From positions 1 to 53,742 of the forward strand of contig JASGCT010000010.1 in the NCBI GenBank assembly GCA_030053915.1: a DNA stretch of 53,742 nt. Direction: 5' to 3'. The position numbers and the translations under genes are program-made. This DNA comes from Alphaproteobacteria bacterium (GTDB lineage Bacteria; Bacteroidota; Bacteroidia; Chitinophagales; Chitinophagaceae). How positions within the stretch are numbered: position 1 is the stretch's first letter; each line of letters begins with the position of its first letter. This document shows, in pieces, positions 9,248-18,114 of this stretch. The notes beneath the pieces are model-generated. The model saw only the letters and a program-made list of their open reading frames with translations. It had not been told where the DNA came from and ran no database searches.

Positions 9248-9269
9248 ATGAAAAACAAGAATGCCCCAC

Positions 9270-11075
9270 TTATTTTTTCCCTTTATTTTTCATGCTTTCC
9301 ACTTTTTTTTGAGTTTCTAACATCTTCTCGTAGCGTTCTTGCCAACCTGATTTTTTCTTGGGTTGCTTGCGTTTTTCATTTATTTTGGCATGAATTTTAT
9401 TGTGGTCGATAATATATTTTTGAATCACTAATTGAATTAAAATCGTTAACACGTTGGCTACCGTATAATAAATATTTAAAGCCGCAGGTGTAGAATTAAA
9501 CATAAATAACATCACAAAAGGGAAAATATAAGGCATATATTTAAAAGCTGGATTATCGGCTGCCGCAGGTGTGGCACTCATATTATACATCGACGATAAA
9601 AATGTTGTTATTGCCGCTAAAAATGTAAACAAACTAAAATGACTGCCATAAAAAGGGATTGTAAAACCGAATTCAAATAAACTATCGTAAGAACTTAAAT
9701 CTTTAACCCACAAAAAATGCTCGCCACGAATCACAATATTCGCATTAAAAAAATTAAATAAAGATCCAAAAATAGGTATAATTAATAAAGCAGGCACGCA
9801 ACCACTTAAAGGATTAACCCCTGCTTCTCTAAATAATTTCATTTGTTCCATGGCAAATCCTTGCTGATTCGAGCCCATTTTGGCTTTTAAAGCATCTAAT
9901 TCTGGCTTCAATACTTTCATCTTAGCACTACTCACATAACCACTATACGTTAAAGGTGCGGTAATAATTTTAATAAATATGGTTAAAATTAAAATACACC
10001 AACCAAAACTTGTAATATACTTGGCAATAAAATTAAAAAACGGGTCTAAAATATACACATTAATAGGACGCACAAACGCATATAAACCGCGCCCATAATT
10101 TACTATCTTGGCAATATCATTGGGTTCATTTTCTAATAACCTTAAATCGTTAGGAGCAAACATAAAAGTAAATCCTAAGTTTAACGATGGATTTGTTTCA
10201 AAATGATAACTAAATTTAGTATGTAAAGATGCTAAGGTTGTACTCGTGTCGTTATTGGGCTTATCAAACTGAACCTGGGCAATTGAAGCCACCTTATTAT
10301 CAGGAAATATTAAGGTATTATTAAAAAATTGTTGGCTTAAACTAATCCATTTTAAAGGCTTTTCGCTGGTATATGTTTTTTCTCCTGTAAAATAATCGAA
10401 ATCATCTCCTTCGTAAAAACAGAAATTAGTTTGTTGCTTATCGTAACTTAATCCGGGCTCTTGCTGCACACTTTCAACGTTCCAATTGATAGTAATATCT
10501 TTGTTTAAAAATACATCATCTTTAGCATTAAAAATTAAATTAAATTTCACTTTATAGGAATTAGGTTCTAATGTATATACTTGTTGTATTTGATTACCAG
10601 ATGTTGTTGTGTATGAATAAGTTATTTTATTTTGTACACTATCAAAAATTGTATTGAAGTAAAGGATATTATTTTGGTTAATTTTTTGAGGCGTTTCATA
10701 AAAAGAATATTTAAATTGATTATTATGACCTAACACCACGGGTTGTTGATTAAATAAATATTTTTTTAATAAAATTTTTGAAATTTGACCTCCTAAATTG
10801 GTAAAATACACTTTTACATTGTCATTTTCTAAACTATGAATTTGTTCAACCTGGCTTAAAAAAGTATCATTGGCTTTTAGGTTGTTTATTGTATTAGTGC
10901 TTAGAATGGACGTGTTTTTAGGTTTTTGAGCTGCAATAACCCTAGCAATGGAATCTTCTTTAATTTTTTGAGCTTCTAATAATTTTTGTTGTTGTGAAGT
11001 GTTATACCAAAAAAAAGCTACAAATAATAAAGCTAAACAAATCCACCCGATAATAGTATTTTTGTCAAAATTCAT
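9270..11075 (-). CDS. yidC: Membrane protein insertase YidC
   Basis: This 601-residue protein has the Bacteroidota YidC layout: an N-terminal membrane anchor (IIGWICLALLFVAFFW), a large periplasmic domain to about residue 345, then the conserved insertase core with five membrane helices. ITAPLTYSGYVSSAKMKVLK followed by a charged hairpin is the classic start of the YidC/Oxa1 core, and GVNPLSGCVPALLIIPIF follows it. The C-terminal tail is strongly basic. It inserts inner membrane proteins alone or with SecYEG. It follows lpxD by 38 bases but has its own TATCTTTG box; the usual Bacteroidota neighbour pyrG is not seen. Confidence 0.95.
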   Translation of the reverse strand: MNFDKNTIIGWICLALLFVAFFWYNTSQQQKLLEAQKIKEDSIARVIAAQKPKNTSILSTNTINNLKANDTFLSQVEQIHSLENDNVKVYFTNLGGQISKILLKKYLFNQQPVVLGHNNQFKYSFYETPQKINQNNILYFNTIFDSVQNKITYSYTTTSGNQIQQVYTLEPNSYKVKFNLIFNAKDDVFLNKDITINWNVESVQQEPGLSYDKQQTNFCFYEGDDFDYFTGEKTYTSEKPLKWISLSQQFFNNTLIFPDNKVASIAQVQFDKPNNDTSTTLASLHTKFSYHFETNPSLNLGFTFMFAPNDLRLLENEPNDIAKIVNYGRGLYAFVRPINVYILDPFFNFIAKYITSFGWCILILTIFIKIITAPLTYSGYVSSAKMKVLKPELDALKAKMGSNQQGFAMEQMKLFREAGVNPLSGCVPALLIIPIFGSLFNFFNANIVIRGEHFLWVKDLSSYDSLFEFGFTIPFYGSHFSLFTFLAAITTFLSSMYNMSATPAAADNPAFKYMPYIFPFVMLFMFNSTPAALNIYYTVANVLTILIQLVIQKYIIDHNKIHAKINEKRKQPKKKSGWQERYEKMLETQKKVESMKNKGKK

Positions 11076-11098
11076 ATATATAATTAATAATTAAGGAG

Positions 11099-11106
11099 CA
11101 AAGATA
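11099..11106 (-). promoter_or_regulatory. -7 box (TATCTTTG) for yidC
   Basis: Minus-strand TATCTTTG between the lpxD stop and the yidC ATG (24 bases before it). Suggests yidC can be transcribed separately from lpxD. Confidence 0.45.
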
Positions 11107-11113
11107 CTAAATA

Positions 11114-12163
11114 TTATGGACATTTTGATTCTAATGCAGCAAGTTTCTTTTCTAATGCATTAATTTTTTCATTAAGATCAGGCAATTTTTTTAATAACAC
11201 GTTCGATTTTGTCCATTCCTTAAAAGGCATAAATGGGAAACCGGCTACAATAGTATGTGGTGCATTGACAGATTTTGTAATCCCAGATTTAGCTCCAATT
11301 GTTAAATGATCAGATATTTCAAGATGCCCACCTATGCCAACTTGTCCACCAATCGTACAATTATTTCCAATTTTGGTACTACCGCTAATACCTGTTTGTG
11401 CGGCAATGAGTGTATGGTTACCTAATACGACATTATGGGCAATTTGTACTAAATTATCAATTTTTACACCTTTTTTTATAACGGTATTATCAATTGTTCC
11501 TCTATCAATGGTTACATTAGCTCCAATTTCAACATAATCTTCAATAATCACCTTGCCTAATTGAGGAATTTTAGCATGATTTCCTAGTTCGTCCTGCGTG
11601 AATCCAAACCCATCACTACCAATTACAGTGCCAGCATTTATTATACAATAATTTCCAATTTTTGAACCTTTACAAATTTTAACACCAGCGTAAATGATAC
11701 AATTTTCGCCAATTTCAACTTGGTCTCCAATAAAAACTTGAGGATAAATTTGCGTGTTTTTATGAATTTTTGACTCCAGACCAATGTAAGTAAAAGCACC
11801 CACATAAATATTATCTTCTAAAATTGCTGTATCGTGGATAAAATGAGGGTTTTCTTTTATATTTTTTAATGGATTCATCAGTTTATCGTAATAAGACATG
11901 ATTTGTGATAAAGCCAAATATGCATTTTTAACGCGTATTAAAGTTGGTTTTATAGTTTGTTCTAATACAAAATCTTCATTTATTAAAATAGCCCCAGCTT
12001 CAGAAGCATATAAATAATCTTTGTATTTTACATTGCTAAAAAATGTTAATTGATGGGCTTGGGCGTTATTAATAGTTCCAAATTCTCTTAATGCCACTTT
12101 GGGATCTCCCTCAACGAAGCCATTACAAATTTTTGAAATCATTTCTGCAGTAAATATGTGCAT
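11114..12163 (-). CDS. lpxD: UDP-3-O-(3-hydroxyacyl)glucosamine N-acyltransferase LpxD
   Basis: This 349-residue enzyme adds the N-linked 3-hydroxyacyl chain in lipid A biosynthesis. The N-terminal part (about 1-105) is the uridine-binding domain. Residues 110-300 form a left-handed beta helix of hexapeptide repeats. LVQIAHNVVLGNHTLIAAQ contains the expected catalytic His, and GIGGHLEI follows. A short charged helix (LNEKINALEKKLAALESK) closes the protein, as in other LpxD. The upstream HD gene ends 3 bases before its start, the same HD-LpxD order seen in many Bacteroidota, but the usual lpxC/fabZ and lpxA do not follow. Confidence 0.95.
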   Translation of the reverse strand: MHIFTAEMISKICNGFVEGDPKVALREFGTINNAQAHQLTFFSNVKYKDYLYASEAGAILINEDFVLEQTIKPTLIRVKNAYLALSQIMSYYDKLMNPLKNIKENPHFIHDTAILEDNIYVGAFTYIGLESKIHKNTQIYPQVFIGDQVEIGENCIIYAGVKICKGSKIGNYCIINAGTVIGSDGFGFTQDELGNHAKIPQLGKVIIEDYVEIGANVTIDRGTIDNTVIKKGVKIDNLVQIAHNVVLGNHTLIAAQTGISGSTKIGNNCTIGGQVGIGGHLEISDHLTIGAKSGITKSVNAPHTIVAGFPFMPFKEWTKSNVLLKKLPDLNEKINALEKKLAALESKCP

Positions 12164-12166
12164 AGT

Positions 12167-13381
12167 TTATATTTTAATATGACAAAAATAGTATTTATTT
12201 ATTAATTTTGAAACATTTTTACCAATTATTTTAAAACCAAGCTCTGTAATAGGATTTATTGACCCGTCTTTACTTAAAATAAGAATTGGTAACTTATCAT
12301 TTGGATATAATATATTACTAACCTTTTGATACAGACATAAATAATCTAATTCTTGAGGTAAAATTTTGTATTTTTTAATAATCTTATCTTGCACCAATTG
12401 TATTTTTTGAGGTGGTAACGATGTAGAAAAAACATGACAGCTAAATATTTGTCTATTTAATAAGCCCACCGCCAAGGTTCTTAAAACAAAATCAGGATGG
12501 TGTTGCCACAATTTTATCAAACCGATAATATCATAATCATCAATTTGACTAAAATCACTAATAAAATCAGTACTTTGAGGATCTATATTGTTAGATAAAA
12601 ATCTATAAATAGCTGTGGAATGATCAACGATATTCGAAGCATCTATTTTAATTAAAAATTGAGCCCTTTTAATTAATTTAACAAGCATACTATCGATAGC
12701 AAAACAATTTTTATGATTATAAATTTGCCAAAAAATATTAAACCGTGTTATTAAAAAATTTTCTAAACTAATTAAACAATTTTCTTTAAAAACAATTTTA
12801 TCATCAACAACGGTCATAAGGTATAAAATTCTTTCGTGGGCAATATAAAATTCTTTGAGCCCCATAACATAACTATCACGCATTAAAAAATCCATTCTAT
12901 CCATATCTACCTGACTACTAATAAGTTGATTAAAAAAATGACGAGGATATTTATTTGTAAACATGTCGATTGCTACGCTGAGACGACCTTTAAACTCTAA
13001 ATTCAAATTTTCCATGAACTTTACTGAAATGGCTTCATGATTAATAGTAGGTATCAAAATACCCTCTAAAGTATGCGAAAATGGACCATGCCCAATATCA
13101 TGTAAAAGCATGGCTATTAAACAAGCTTCGTATTCTTTGTTACTAATTTTAATGCCTTGATTCATTAAGATATCAAGGGCTTTTTGTAACAAGTGTATGG
13201 TGCCTAAGGTATGTTGGAATCGATTATGTGTAGCCCCCGCAAAGGTATATTCTAATAACGCCATTTGTCTAATTCGTCGCAACCTTTGAAAATAGGGATG
13301 ATTAATAAGCTCAATTATTAATGGATGCTGAATATTTATATAACCATAAATTGGGTCGTTAATCGTAAAATTTAATTTCAT
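12167..13381 (-). CDS. HD-domain phosphohydrolase
   Basis: This 404-residue protein has the HD signature: HNRFQHTLGTIHL near residue 56, then LIAMLLHDIGHGPFSHTLEG, then an Asp in SSQVDMDRMDFLMRDS. This is the dGTPase/SAMHD1-like branch of HD metal-dependent phosphohydrolases, which act on nucleotides; the exact substrate is not known. It is encoded 3 bases upstream of lpxD and is probably co-transcribed. A TAATTTTG box lies about 20 bases before its ATG, so it likely heads the HD-lpxD unit. Confidence 0.85.
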   Translation of the reverse strand: MKLNFTINDPIYGYINIQHPLIIELINHPYFQRLRRIRQMALLEYTFAGATHNRFQHTLGTIHLLQKALDILMNQGIKISNKEYEACLIAMLLHDIGHGPFSHTLEGILIPTINHEAISVKFMENLNLEFKGRLSVAIDMFTNKYPRHFFNQLISSQVDMDRMDFLMRDSYVMGLKEFYIAHERILYLMTVVDDKIVFKENCLISLENFLITRFNIFWQIYNHKNCFAIDSMLVKLIKRAQFLIKIDASNIVDHSTAIYRFLSNNIDPQSTDFISDFSQIDDYDIIGLIKLWQHHPDFVLRTLAVGLLNRQIFSCHVFSTSLPPQKIQLVQDKIIKKYKILPQELDYLCLYQKVSNILYPNDKLPILILSKDGSINPITELGFKIIGKNVSKLINKYYFCHIKI

Positions 13382-13401
13382 TAATCAAGAATTTTCAAAT
13401 G

Positions 13402-13409
13402 CAAAATTA
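13402..13409 (-). promoter_or_regulatory. -7 box (TAATTTTG) for the HD phosphohydrolase-lpxD unit
   Basis: Minus-strand TAATTTTG matches TAnnTTTG and lies 21 bases before the ATG at 13381. Confidence 0.4.
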
Positions 13410-13440
13410 CAGTATTTTTTACAATTTGTTTTAAAGTTCT

Positions 13441-13599
13441 TTAATAAATTCCTCTTAAATTTATTATTTTATAAATATTATTACCATTTTTATTGAAAAA
13501 TAAAGGTTCTTTTCTACTACTTATAAATTGAATTTGAGGTGGTTTTGATACCAAGCTAATATTAAATTCGACACCGATTGACTCATAAATAGCAATTTG
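13441..13599 (-). pseudogene. Possible gene remnant (52-codon open stretch without a start)
   Basis: The 371 bases between the HD gene and the gene at 13752 hold a minus-strand open stretch of 52 codons, bounded by stops, with no usable start. It translates to protein-like sequence, for example SIGVEFNISLVSKPP and ending INLRGIY, with mixed polar and hydrophobic residues unlike the poly-Lys/Asn expected of random AT-rich DNA. I do not recognise the family. It could be the C-terminal end of a lost gene; chance is not excluded. Confidence 0.3.
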
Positions 13600-13648
13600 T
13601 TATATTAAAAATTTTAAAAAAAAATAATAAATATTGAAAAATATTATT

Positions 13649-13656
13649 TAACTTTG
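13649..13656 (+). promoter_or_regulatory. -7 box (TAACTTTG) for the secreted NTF2-like gene
   Basis: TAACTTTG lies 95 bases before the ATG at 13752, leaving a long leader that contains the hairpin sequence repeated after the gene. Confidence 0.5.
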
Positions 13657-13742
13657 CAAAGAAGTTTGAAAATTATTAAATGGGTTCTGGTAATTTTTGA
13701 ATTTCAAAATAAAAAAAATTTTTAGAACCCGCAAAATTAAAA
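13651..13742 (+). repeat. Leader repeat, copy 1 (with inverted repeat)
   Basis: This leader has a near copy at about 14266-14362. It contains GGGTTCT (13682-13688) and AGAACCC (13724-13730), which can pair as a 7-base stem around an AT-rich loop that itself can fold (TTTTGA/TCAAAA). It ends 9 bases before the ATG at 13752. The shared core is TTTCAAAATAAAAAAA flanked by the GGTTCT and ACCCG blocks. Confidence 0.6.
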
Positions 13743-13751
13743 TCAAAAATT

Positions 13752-14243
13752 ATGAAAAAAATTTTAGTATTAGCCTGTTTGTTTCTATGTATTCAAACCA
13801 CCAAAGTGTTTAGTCAAGAACATAAAGAAAAAGAAGATTTAACAGAAGAGCAAAAAACTCAAATAAAATCTGAAATCACTAACATTGTTGACCAAATATC
13901 CTTAACATCTGAAAATTGTAAAGATATCCCTAAAATAATTGAATCTCTAAATAAGTACTGTTCCAAGCATACTTTATTTTATTTACCAGATGGCAACAAA
14001 ATTAATGCAACAGAATTAGGAAACCTTATAAGTACTGGAAAGTTAAAAGTTGATTCTTATACTAGTTCTGAAAATGAATTTGATTATCTTTCTCCAAAAT
14101 TAGTCATTTTTTCTCGAAAAATAAATATCACTGGTTCTATGAATAATGTTCCTTTCAATAGTAATTTATTAATCAAATCTACATTTCATCACTATATGGA
14201 TGGATGGAAATTATTATCCAGACAACCAATAAAATTAAAATAG
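13752..14243 (+). CDS. Small secreted NTF2-like (DUF4440/SnoaL-type) protein
   Basis: This 163-residue protein has a signal peptide (MKKILVLACLFLCIQTTKVFS, cut probably after FSQ), followed by an acidic, Lys/Glu-rich linker. The rest resembles the DUF4440/SnoaL branch of the NTF2-like fold: an N-terminal helix, a beta-rich middle and the closing pattern HHYMDGWKLLSRQ, very typical of these proteins. Such proteins often bind small ligands, and no catalytic residue can be assigned. It stands alone, flanked by two copies of a structured leader sequence, and has its own promoter box. Confidence 0.65.
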   Translation: MKKILVLACLFLCIQTTKVFSQEHKEKEDLTEEQKTQIKSEITNIVDQISLTSENCKDIPKIIESLNKYCSKHTLFYLPDGNKINATELGNLISTGKLKVDSYTSSENEFDYLSPKLVIFSRKINITGSMNNVPFNSNLLIKSTFHHYMDGWKLLSRQPIKLK

Positions 14244-14265
14244 AAGCATCTTTAACAAAAAAAAT

Positions 14266-14362
14266 TCTTGGAAAAGAAATTTGAAAACTAAAATAGGTAT
14301 AGGTTCTGATAGTTTTTTAATTTCAAAATAAAAAAATATATAAAACCCGAAAAAGTTAAAAT
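14266..14362 (+). repeat. Leader repeat, copy 2 (decayed, no gene behind it)
   Basis: This stretch matches the leader of the preceding gene over about 90 bases. It shares TTTGAAAA, GGTTCTG and TTTCAAAATAAAAAA followed by AAACCCG. The stem has decayed to GGTT/AACC and the -7 box position is no longer a clear match. No coding sequence follows: the stop of the convergent FG-GAP gene is at 14417. Confidence 0.55.
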
Positions 14363-14416
14363 AAATTATACAAAATTAATGTTATTAATAGACTTTATTT
14401 TTTTGATAAACCTAAA

Positions 14417-17400
14417 TCATTCAAAACTATAACTAAGTACACTCGAATTTAATAGAACATTTTTAGAAGATTGCGAAAGCATTGATGTACCGCACGACAA
14501 TTCTAACCGTCTCGTTTTACCGTTTTTTAAATTTAACATAACATAGCGTGCCTTAGGTTGTAGTGTTATAAAATTGCTTAGGCTATAATTTTCAAAAAGT
14601 CTTACAAGTCCCTTATTTTCGGTACTAACAACAATACATTTGTTTTTACGGTGGTTTGCTAAACTTACCAAACCTTTGCCATTACCGGGGATATAAATAC
14701 CCGACTCTAACATACTCATTGGTAAAAAGCTACCGTCTCCGTTGCCTTTTAAATACAAACCATTTAAAGCATCTAACCTACCAATATTAGGGTCAAAACT
14801 AAAATCGTTTGTATTACAGACGATATCTAAATTTCCATCTGCATCAAAATCTTGAACCACCATACCATCTAACATCGACCATTGCGCCATATATGGCAAT
14901 TCAATCATATCGAACTCATGATGCTTATTTTGTAGCAATATAACAGAATTTAAAGTAGTGAGCGTTTTTTTATCAGCATGCGCCCAGCTGGTTTTATCAA
15001 AAAACTCTTTAAATTCGGTCTTGGCATAATCTTTATAATATAAAAATCTTTTTTTAACAAAAGGCAGTTGTTGCGAAAACTCATCTTTAAGTGGCATTGG
15101 ATACAGCTTCAGTTCGCCGTCATCATTAGGTAAATACATACCCATAAACGCATCGATAGACTGATTGCCGTCAAAATCAGCACTGATTAAATGTAAAGGA
15201 TAGGTTTCGGATGCTCTAAAATATGAATTTGTACCAATATTGCCTAAAACATAATCCATAAGTCCATCATTATTAAAATCGCCACCAGTAATTGAATGCC
15301 ACCATCCTGTTTTTTTTTGAAGATTTTTATGAATCTCACTCATGTTAAAACGCCCTCGATTATTTTGAATAAATAGTGGCGACATCCATTCGCCAACAAC
15401 AATTAAATCCTGCCACCCATCAAGATTAAAGTCGGTTACCAAGGCATCATGAACGATGCCAAGGTTATTAAACACTGCGTTCGCATCTTCAAGTTTTGTA
15501 AATTGTATTTGACCATTCTTAGTATCATTTATTAACAGGAAAGAAGGTGAGGCTTGGGGGTATTTTTGAGGTGTGATGCCCCCAGCTATGAACAAATCAG
15601 CATCGCCATCATTATCAAAATCTAAAACGCGTACACAAGCTTTGCTAATAGGTATTTTGGGGATATTTAAACAGGCTGTAAATTGCCCCTTACCATCTCC
15701 AATATATAATTTATCTTGATAGGCTTCCGACTGCTCTAAAAATTCAATGCCACCACTGGCAATATAAACATCTAAATGCCCATCACCATTGGCATCAAAT
15801 ACAGCTAAACCTTGGTCTTTAGAAATTTTTTCTTTTAGACTTTCAATTTTTAATAAAAACTTTTGTGAAAAAAGTCCTACCTCATTTTGAAAAAAAAGCT
15901 GAGCACTTTGATTTTTGGAGCCACCAACAATAAAATCTTCAAAGCCATCTTCATTAAAATCGCCAACAGCTAGTGGTGGAGATGTTTCAGAAAATTTATG
16001 TGGTAATCGTGGCTGTCCATTAAAGTCAATTAAATCGGCTTCTTGGTGAATAAAATGAATGCCTGAGGCTTGCGTAATTTCGTGAAATGTTTGCTGTACA
16101 AAAGTTAAATTTTGGTTTTCAATGACATTATTTTGAGAATATTTTGCCTTAAAAGCCGCGTCAATACTCAAATTCACGAATCTTTGCTTTTTTCCATTAG
16201 CCCAACGTATTATTAAAGAATCAATCTTAGTTTCAGAGCCTAAACCAAAAAAAAGCGGTTGTTCGGCTGACGATAAATACCCGCGCGACGCCATTTTGGT
16301 TTGATATTGATGCAGATGACCACAATATAATTCTACCTGACTCCCAATACCTTGAACATTGGGTGTATCACCCTCTAAAACCACTTGAAAATAATGGCTT
16401 TCATGCAAATTTTGGTCTCTAAAATTATTTTGATAGAGAGTAGCATTTTGATTGGTATTATTAACAATAAGGTCTAGATCGCCATCATTGTCAAGATCGG
16501 CATACATAGCGCCAGTGGCGTAATCGGGAGTTACAAATCCCCAATTTTCGGAGACATTTTGAAACTGTAAATTGCCAAGATTTTTATACGCTACATTTTT
16601 TAAAGGGACTTGAGGAATTTGTTCTAAAAGCATCGATTTTGTAGCATAATTACCCACTTCACGTCGATAATTAATAAAATCGTGGTCAGTAATATCTTTG
16701 GGATAACCATTGGTAATTATCATATCTTTTAATCCATCGTTATCAAAATCGGCAACTAAGGGCGTCCAACTCCAGTCGGTTTCTGCAATACCACTATAAT
16801 AGGCAATATCGCCAAAAATAGGATGCGTAGCCGAATCCTTAGTTTGAACAGGATAATTACCTAAATTATACTGTAACACATTATGCACGTATTGAAACTC
16901 ATAGTTATATAATTTATTATTGATATATGTTAAATAAGGTACAGAACCTAACATCATTTTTTTACGATAATTGGTGATGGGGTTCATATCTAAACTCATG
17001 ATATCGGCAAGACCATCATTATTGATATCAACAATATCATTGCCCATTGAATTGTAAGAACTATGTTTTAAATAGCTTTGAATCTCATTTTTAAAACTGC
17101 CATTTTTTTGATTGATATATAGAACATCATTACTTAAAAAGTCGTTGCTAATATAAATATCCAGCCAACCATCATGATTAACATCGGCAATAGCGGCGGC
17201 ATGTCCATAACCTTCAATTAAAATACCTGCCTGTTGCGAAACATCTGTAAAATAAGGATGATTCAGATTTTTATCAAAATCATTTCTGTATAATTTATCG
17301 GTATTTTTATGTTCACCCAATAAAAATTTAGGGCGATAAATATTGGTATATTCTTTGGGATTGATAACATTGTTTACTAAAAACAGGTCGAGGTCGCCAT

Positions 17401-17953
17401 CATGATCGTAATCAAAAAAATAAGATTGGGTAGAATGGCTGGTATCGTTAAGACCATAATCTTTTGAGCTTTCAATAAAATGTGGCGTTTGACCCTTGGG
17501 ACAGCCTTGATTGACATATAAAAGATGTTCACGTTGTTTTGAATGTGGCGATAAAGTTCCGGTTAAATAAATATCCATCCAACCGTCTTGATTTATATCA
17601 ACAACCGAAACACCCCTACCCCAAATGTCATCTTTTAAAATACCTGCCGCTGCAGTGATATCTTGAAATTGAAAATTTCCTTTATTTAGATAAAGTTTAT
17701 CATCCACAAAATTGCCAACAAAGTAGAGGTCTAATAGGCTATCGCCATTGAAATCGGCAACCCCTACTCCACCGCCGTTATAAATATTAGGATAGTCTAA
17801 AATATTTAAGGAATCATTTTCTGGAACTGTGTTTTTAAAATAAATATTGGTATGTGAGGGCAATAAAATAGTAAATGTTGTTTTAGTTTTACAAGCCATT
17901 AAAAGCCATGCCATTACGAAACACACATATAAAGTGTTTTTATTTTTAGGCAT
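14417..17953 (-). CDS. FG-GAP/VCBS repeat lipoprotein with ASPIC/UnbV domain (CRTAC1-like)
   Basis: This 1178-residue protein begins with a lipoprotein signal peptide (lipobox LLMAC, Cys21). It holds more than ten calcium-binding FG-GAP/VCBS motifs of the form ADFNGDSLLDLYF, first in residues 60-500 and again after 650, forming beta-propellers. Between them, residues 535-590 carry an ASPIC/UnbV domain (GIGSQVELYCG, then SLIIRWANGKKQRF). Surface-exposed, probably in glycan or ligand binding. In Bacteroidota these genes commonly sit right after a SusC/SusD pair. Here the pair lies 5.3 kb upstream on the same strand, separated by restriction-modification genes. A TATTTTTG box precedes it. Confidence 0.9.
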   Translation of the reverse strand: MPKNKNTLYVCFVMAWLLMACKTKTTFTILLPSHTNIYFKNTVPENDSLNILDYPNIYNGGGVGVADFNGDSLLDLYFVGNFVDDKLYLNKGNFQFQDITAAAGILKDDIWGRGVSVVDINQDGWMDIYLTGTLSPHSKQREHLLYVNQGCPKGQTPHFIESSKDYGLNDTSHSTQSYFFDYDHDGDLDLFLVNNVINPKEYTNIYRPKFLLGEHKNTDKLYRNDFDKNLNHPYFTDVSQQAGILIEGYGHAAAIADVNHDGWLDIYISNDFLSNDVLYINQKNGSFKNEIQSYLKHSSYNSMGNDIVDINNDGLADIMSLDMNPITNYRKKMMLGSVPYLTYINNKLYNYEFQYVHNVLQYNLGNYPVQTKDSATHPIFGDIAYYSGIAETDWSWTPLVADFDNDGLKDMIITNGYPKDITDHDFINYRREVGNYATKSMLLEQIPQVPLKNVAYKNLGNLQFQNVSENWGFVTPDYATGAMYADLDNDGDLDLIVNNTNQNATLYQNNFRDQNLHESHYFQVVLEGDTPNVQGIGSQVELYCGHLHQYQTKMASRGYLSSAEQPLFFGLGSETKIDSLIIRWANGKKQRFVNLSIDAAFKAKYSQNNVIENQNLTFVQQTFHEITQASGIHFIHQEADLIDFNGQPRLPHKFSETSPPLAVGDFNEDGFEDFIVGGSKNQSAQLFFQNEVGLFSQKFLLKIESLKEKISKDQGLAVFDANGDGHLDVYIASGGIEFLEQSEAYQDKLYIGDGKGQFTACLNIPKIPISKACVRVLDFDNDGDADLFIAGGITPQKYPQASPSFLLINDTKNGQIQFTKLEDANAVFNNLGIVHDALVTDFNLDGWQDLIVVGEWMSPLFIQNNRGRFNMSEIHKNLQKKTGWWHSITGGDFNNDGLMDYVLGNIGTNSYFRASETYPLHLISADFDGNQSIDAFMGMYLPNDDGELKLYPMPLKDEFSQQLPFVKKRFLYYKDYAKTEFKEFFDKTSWAHADKKTLTTLNSVILLQNKHHEFDMIELPYMAQWSMLDGMVVQDFDADGNLDIVCNTNDFSFDPNIGRLDALNGLYLKGNGDGSFLPMSMLESGIYIPGNGKGLVSLANHRKNKCIVVSTENKGLVRLFENYSLSNFITLQPKARYVMLNLKNGKTRRLELSCGTSMLSQSSKNVLLNSSVLSYSFE

Positions 17954-17984
17954 ACGCTTTATTTTAATTGCAATAAAAATTAAG

Positions 17985-17992
17985 CAAAAATA
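17985..17992 (-). promoter_or_regulatory. -7 box (TATTTTTG) for the FG-GAP/ASPIC lipoprotein
   Basis: Minus-strand TATTTTTG, 32 bases before the ATG at 17953. The gene can therefore be transcribed independently of susCD. Confidence 0.4.
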
Positions 17993-18065
17993 CGTTAAAA
18001 AAACAACATAATGTGAATAGAAGTCAAGATTTTAAAAAAAATATTTTTTTAAAATTAATTTGATG

Positions 18066-18073
18066 TAACTTTG
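18066..18073 (+). promoter_or_regulatory. -7 box (TAACTTTG) for the restriction endonuclease-like gene
   Basis: TAACTTTG, an exact TAnnTTTG match, 42 bases before the ATG at 18115. Confidence 0.45.
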
Positions 18074-18114
18074 CTATAAATCAAATAGTACATTTTTAAA
18101 ATTACTCAATAATA

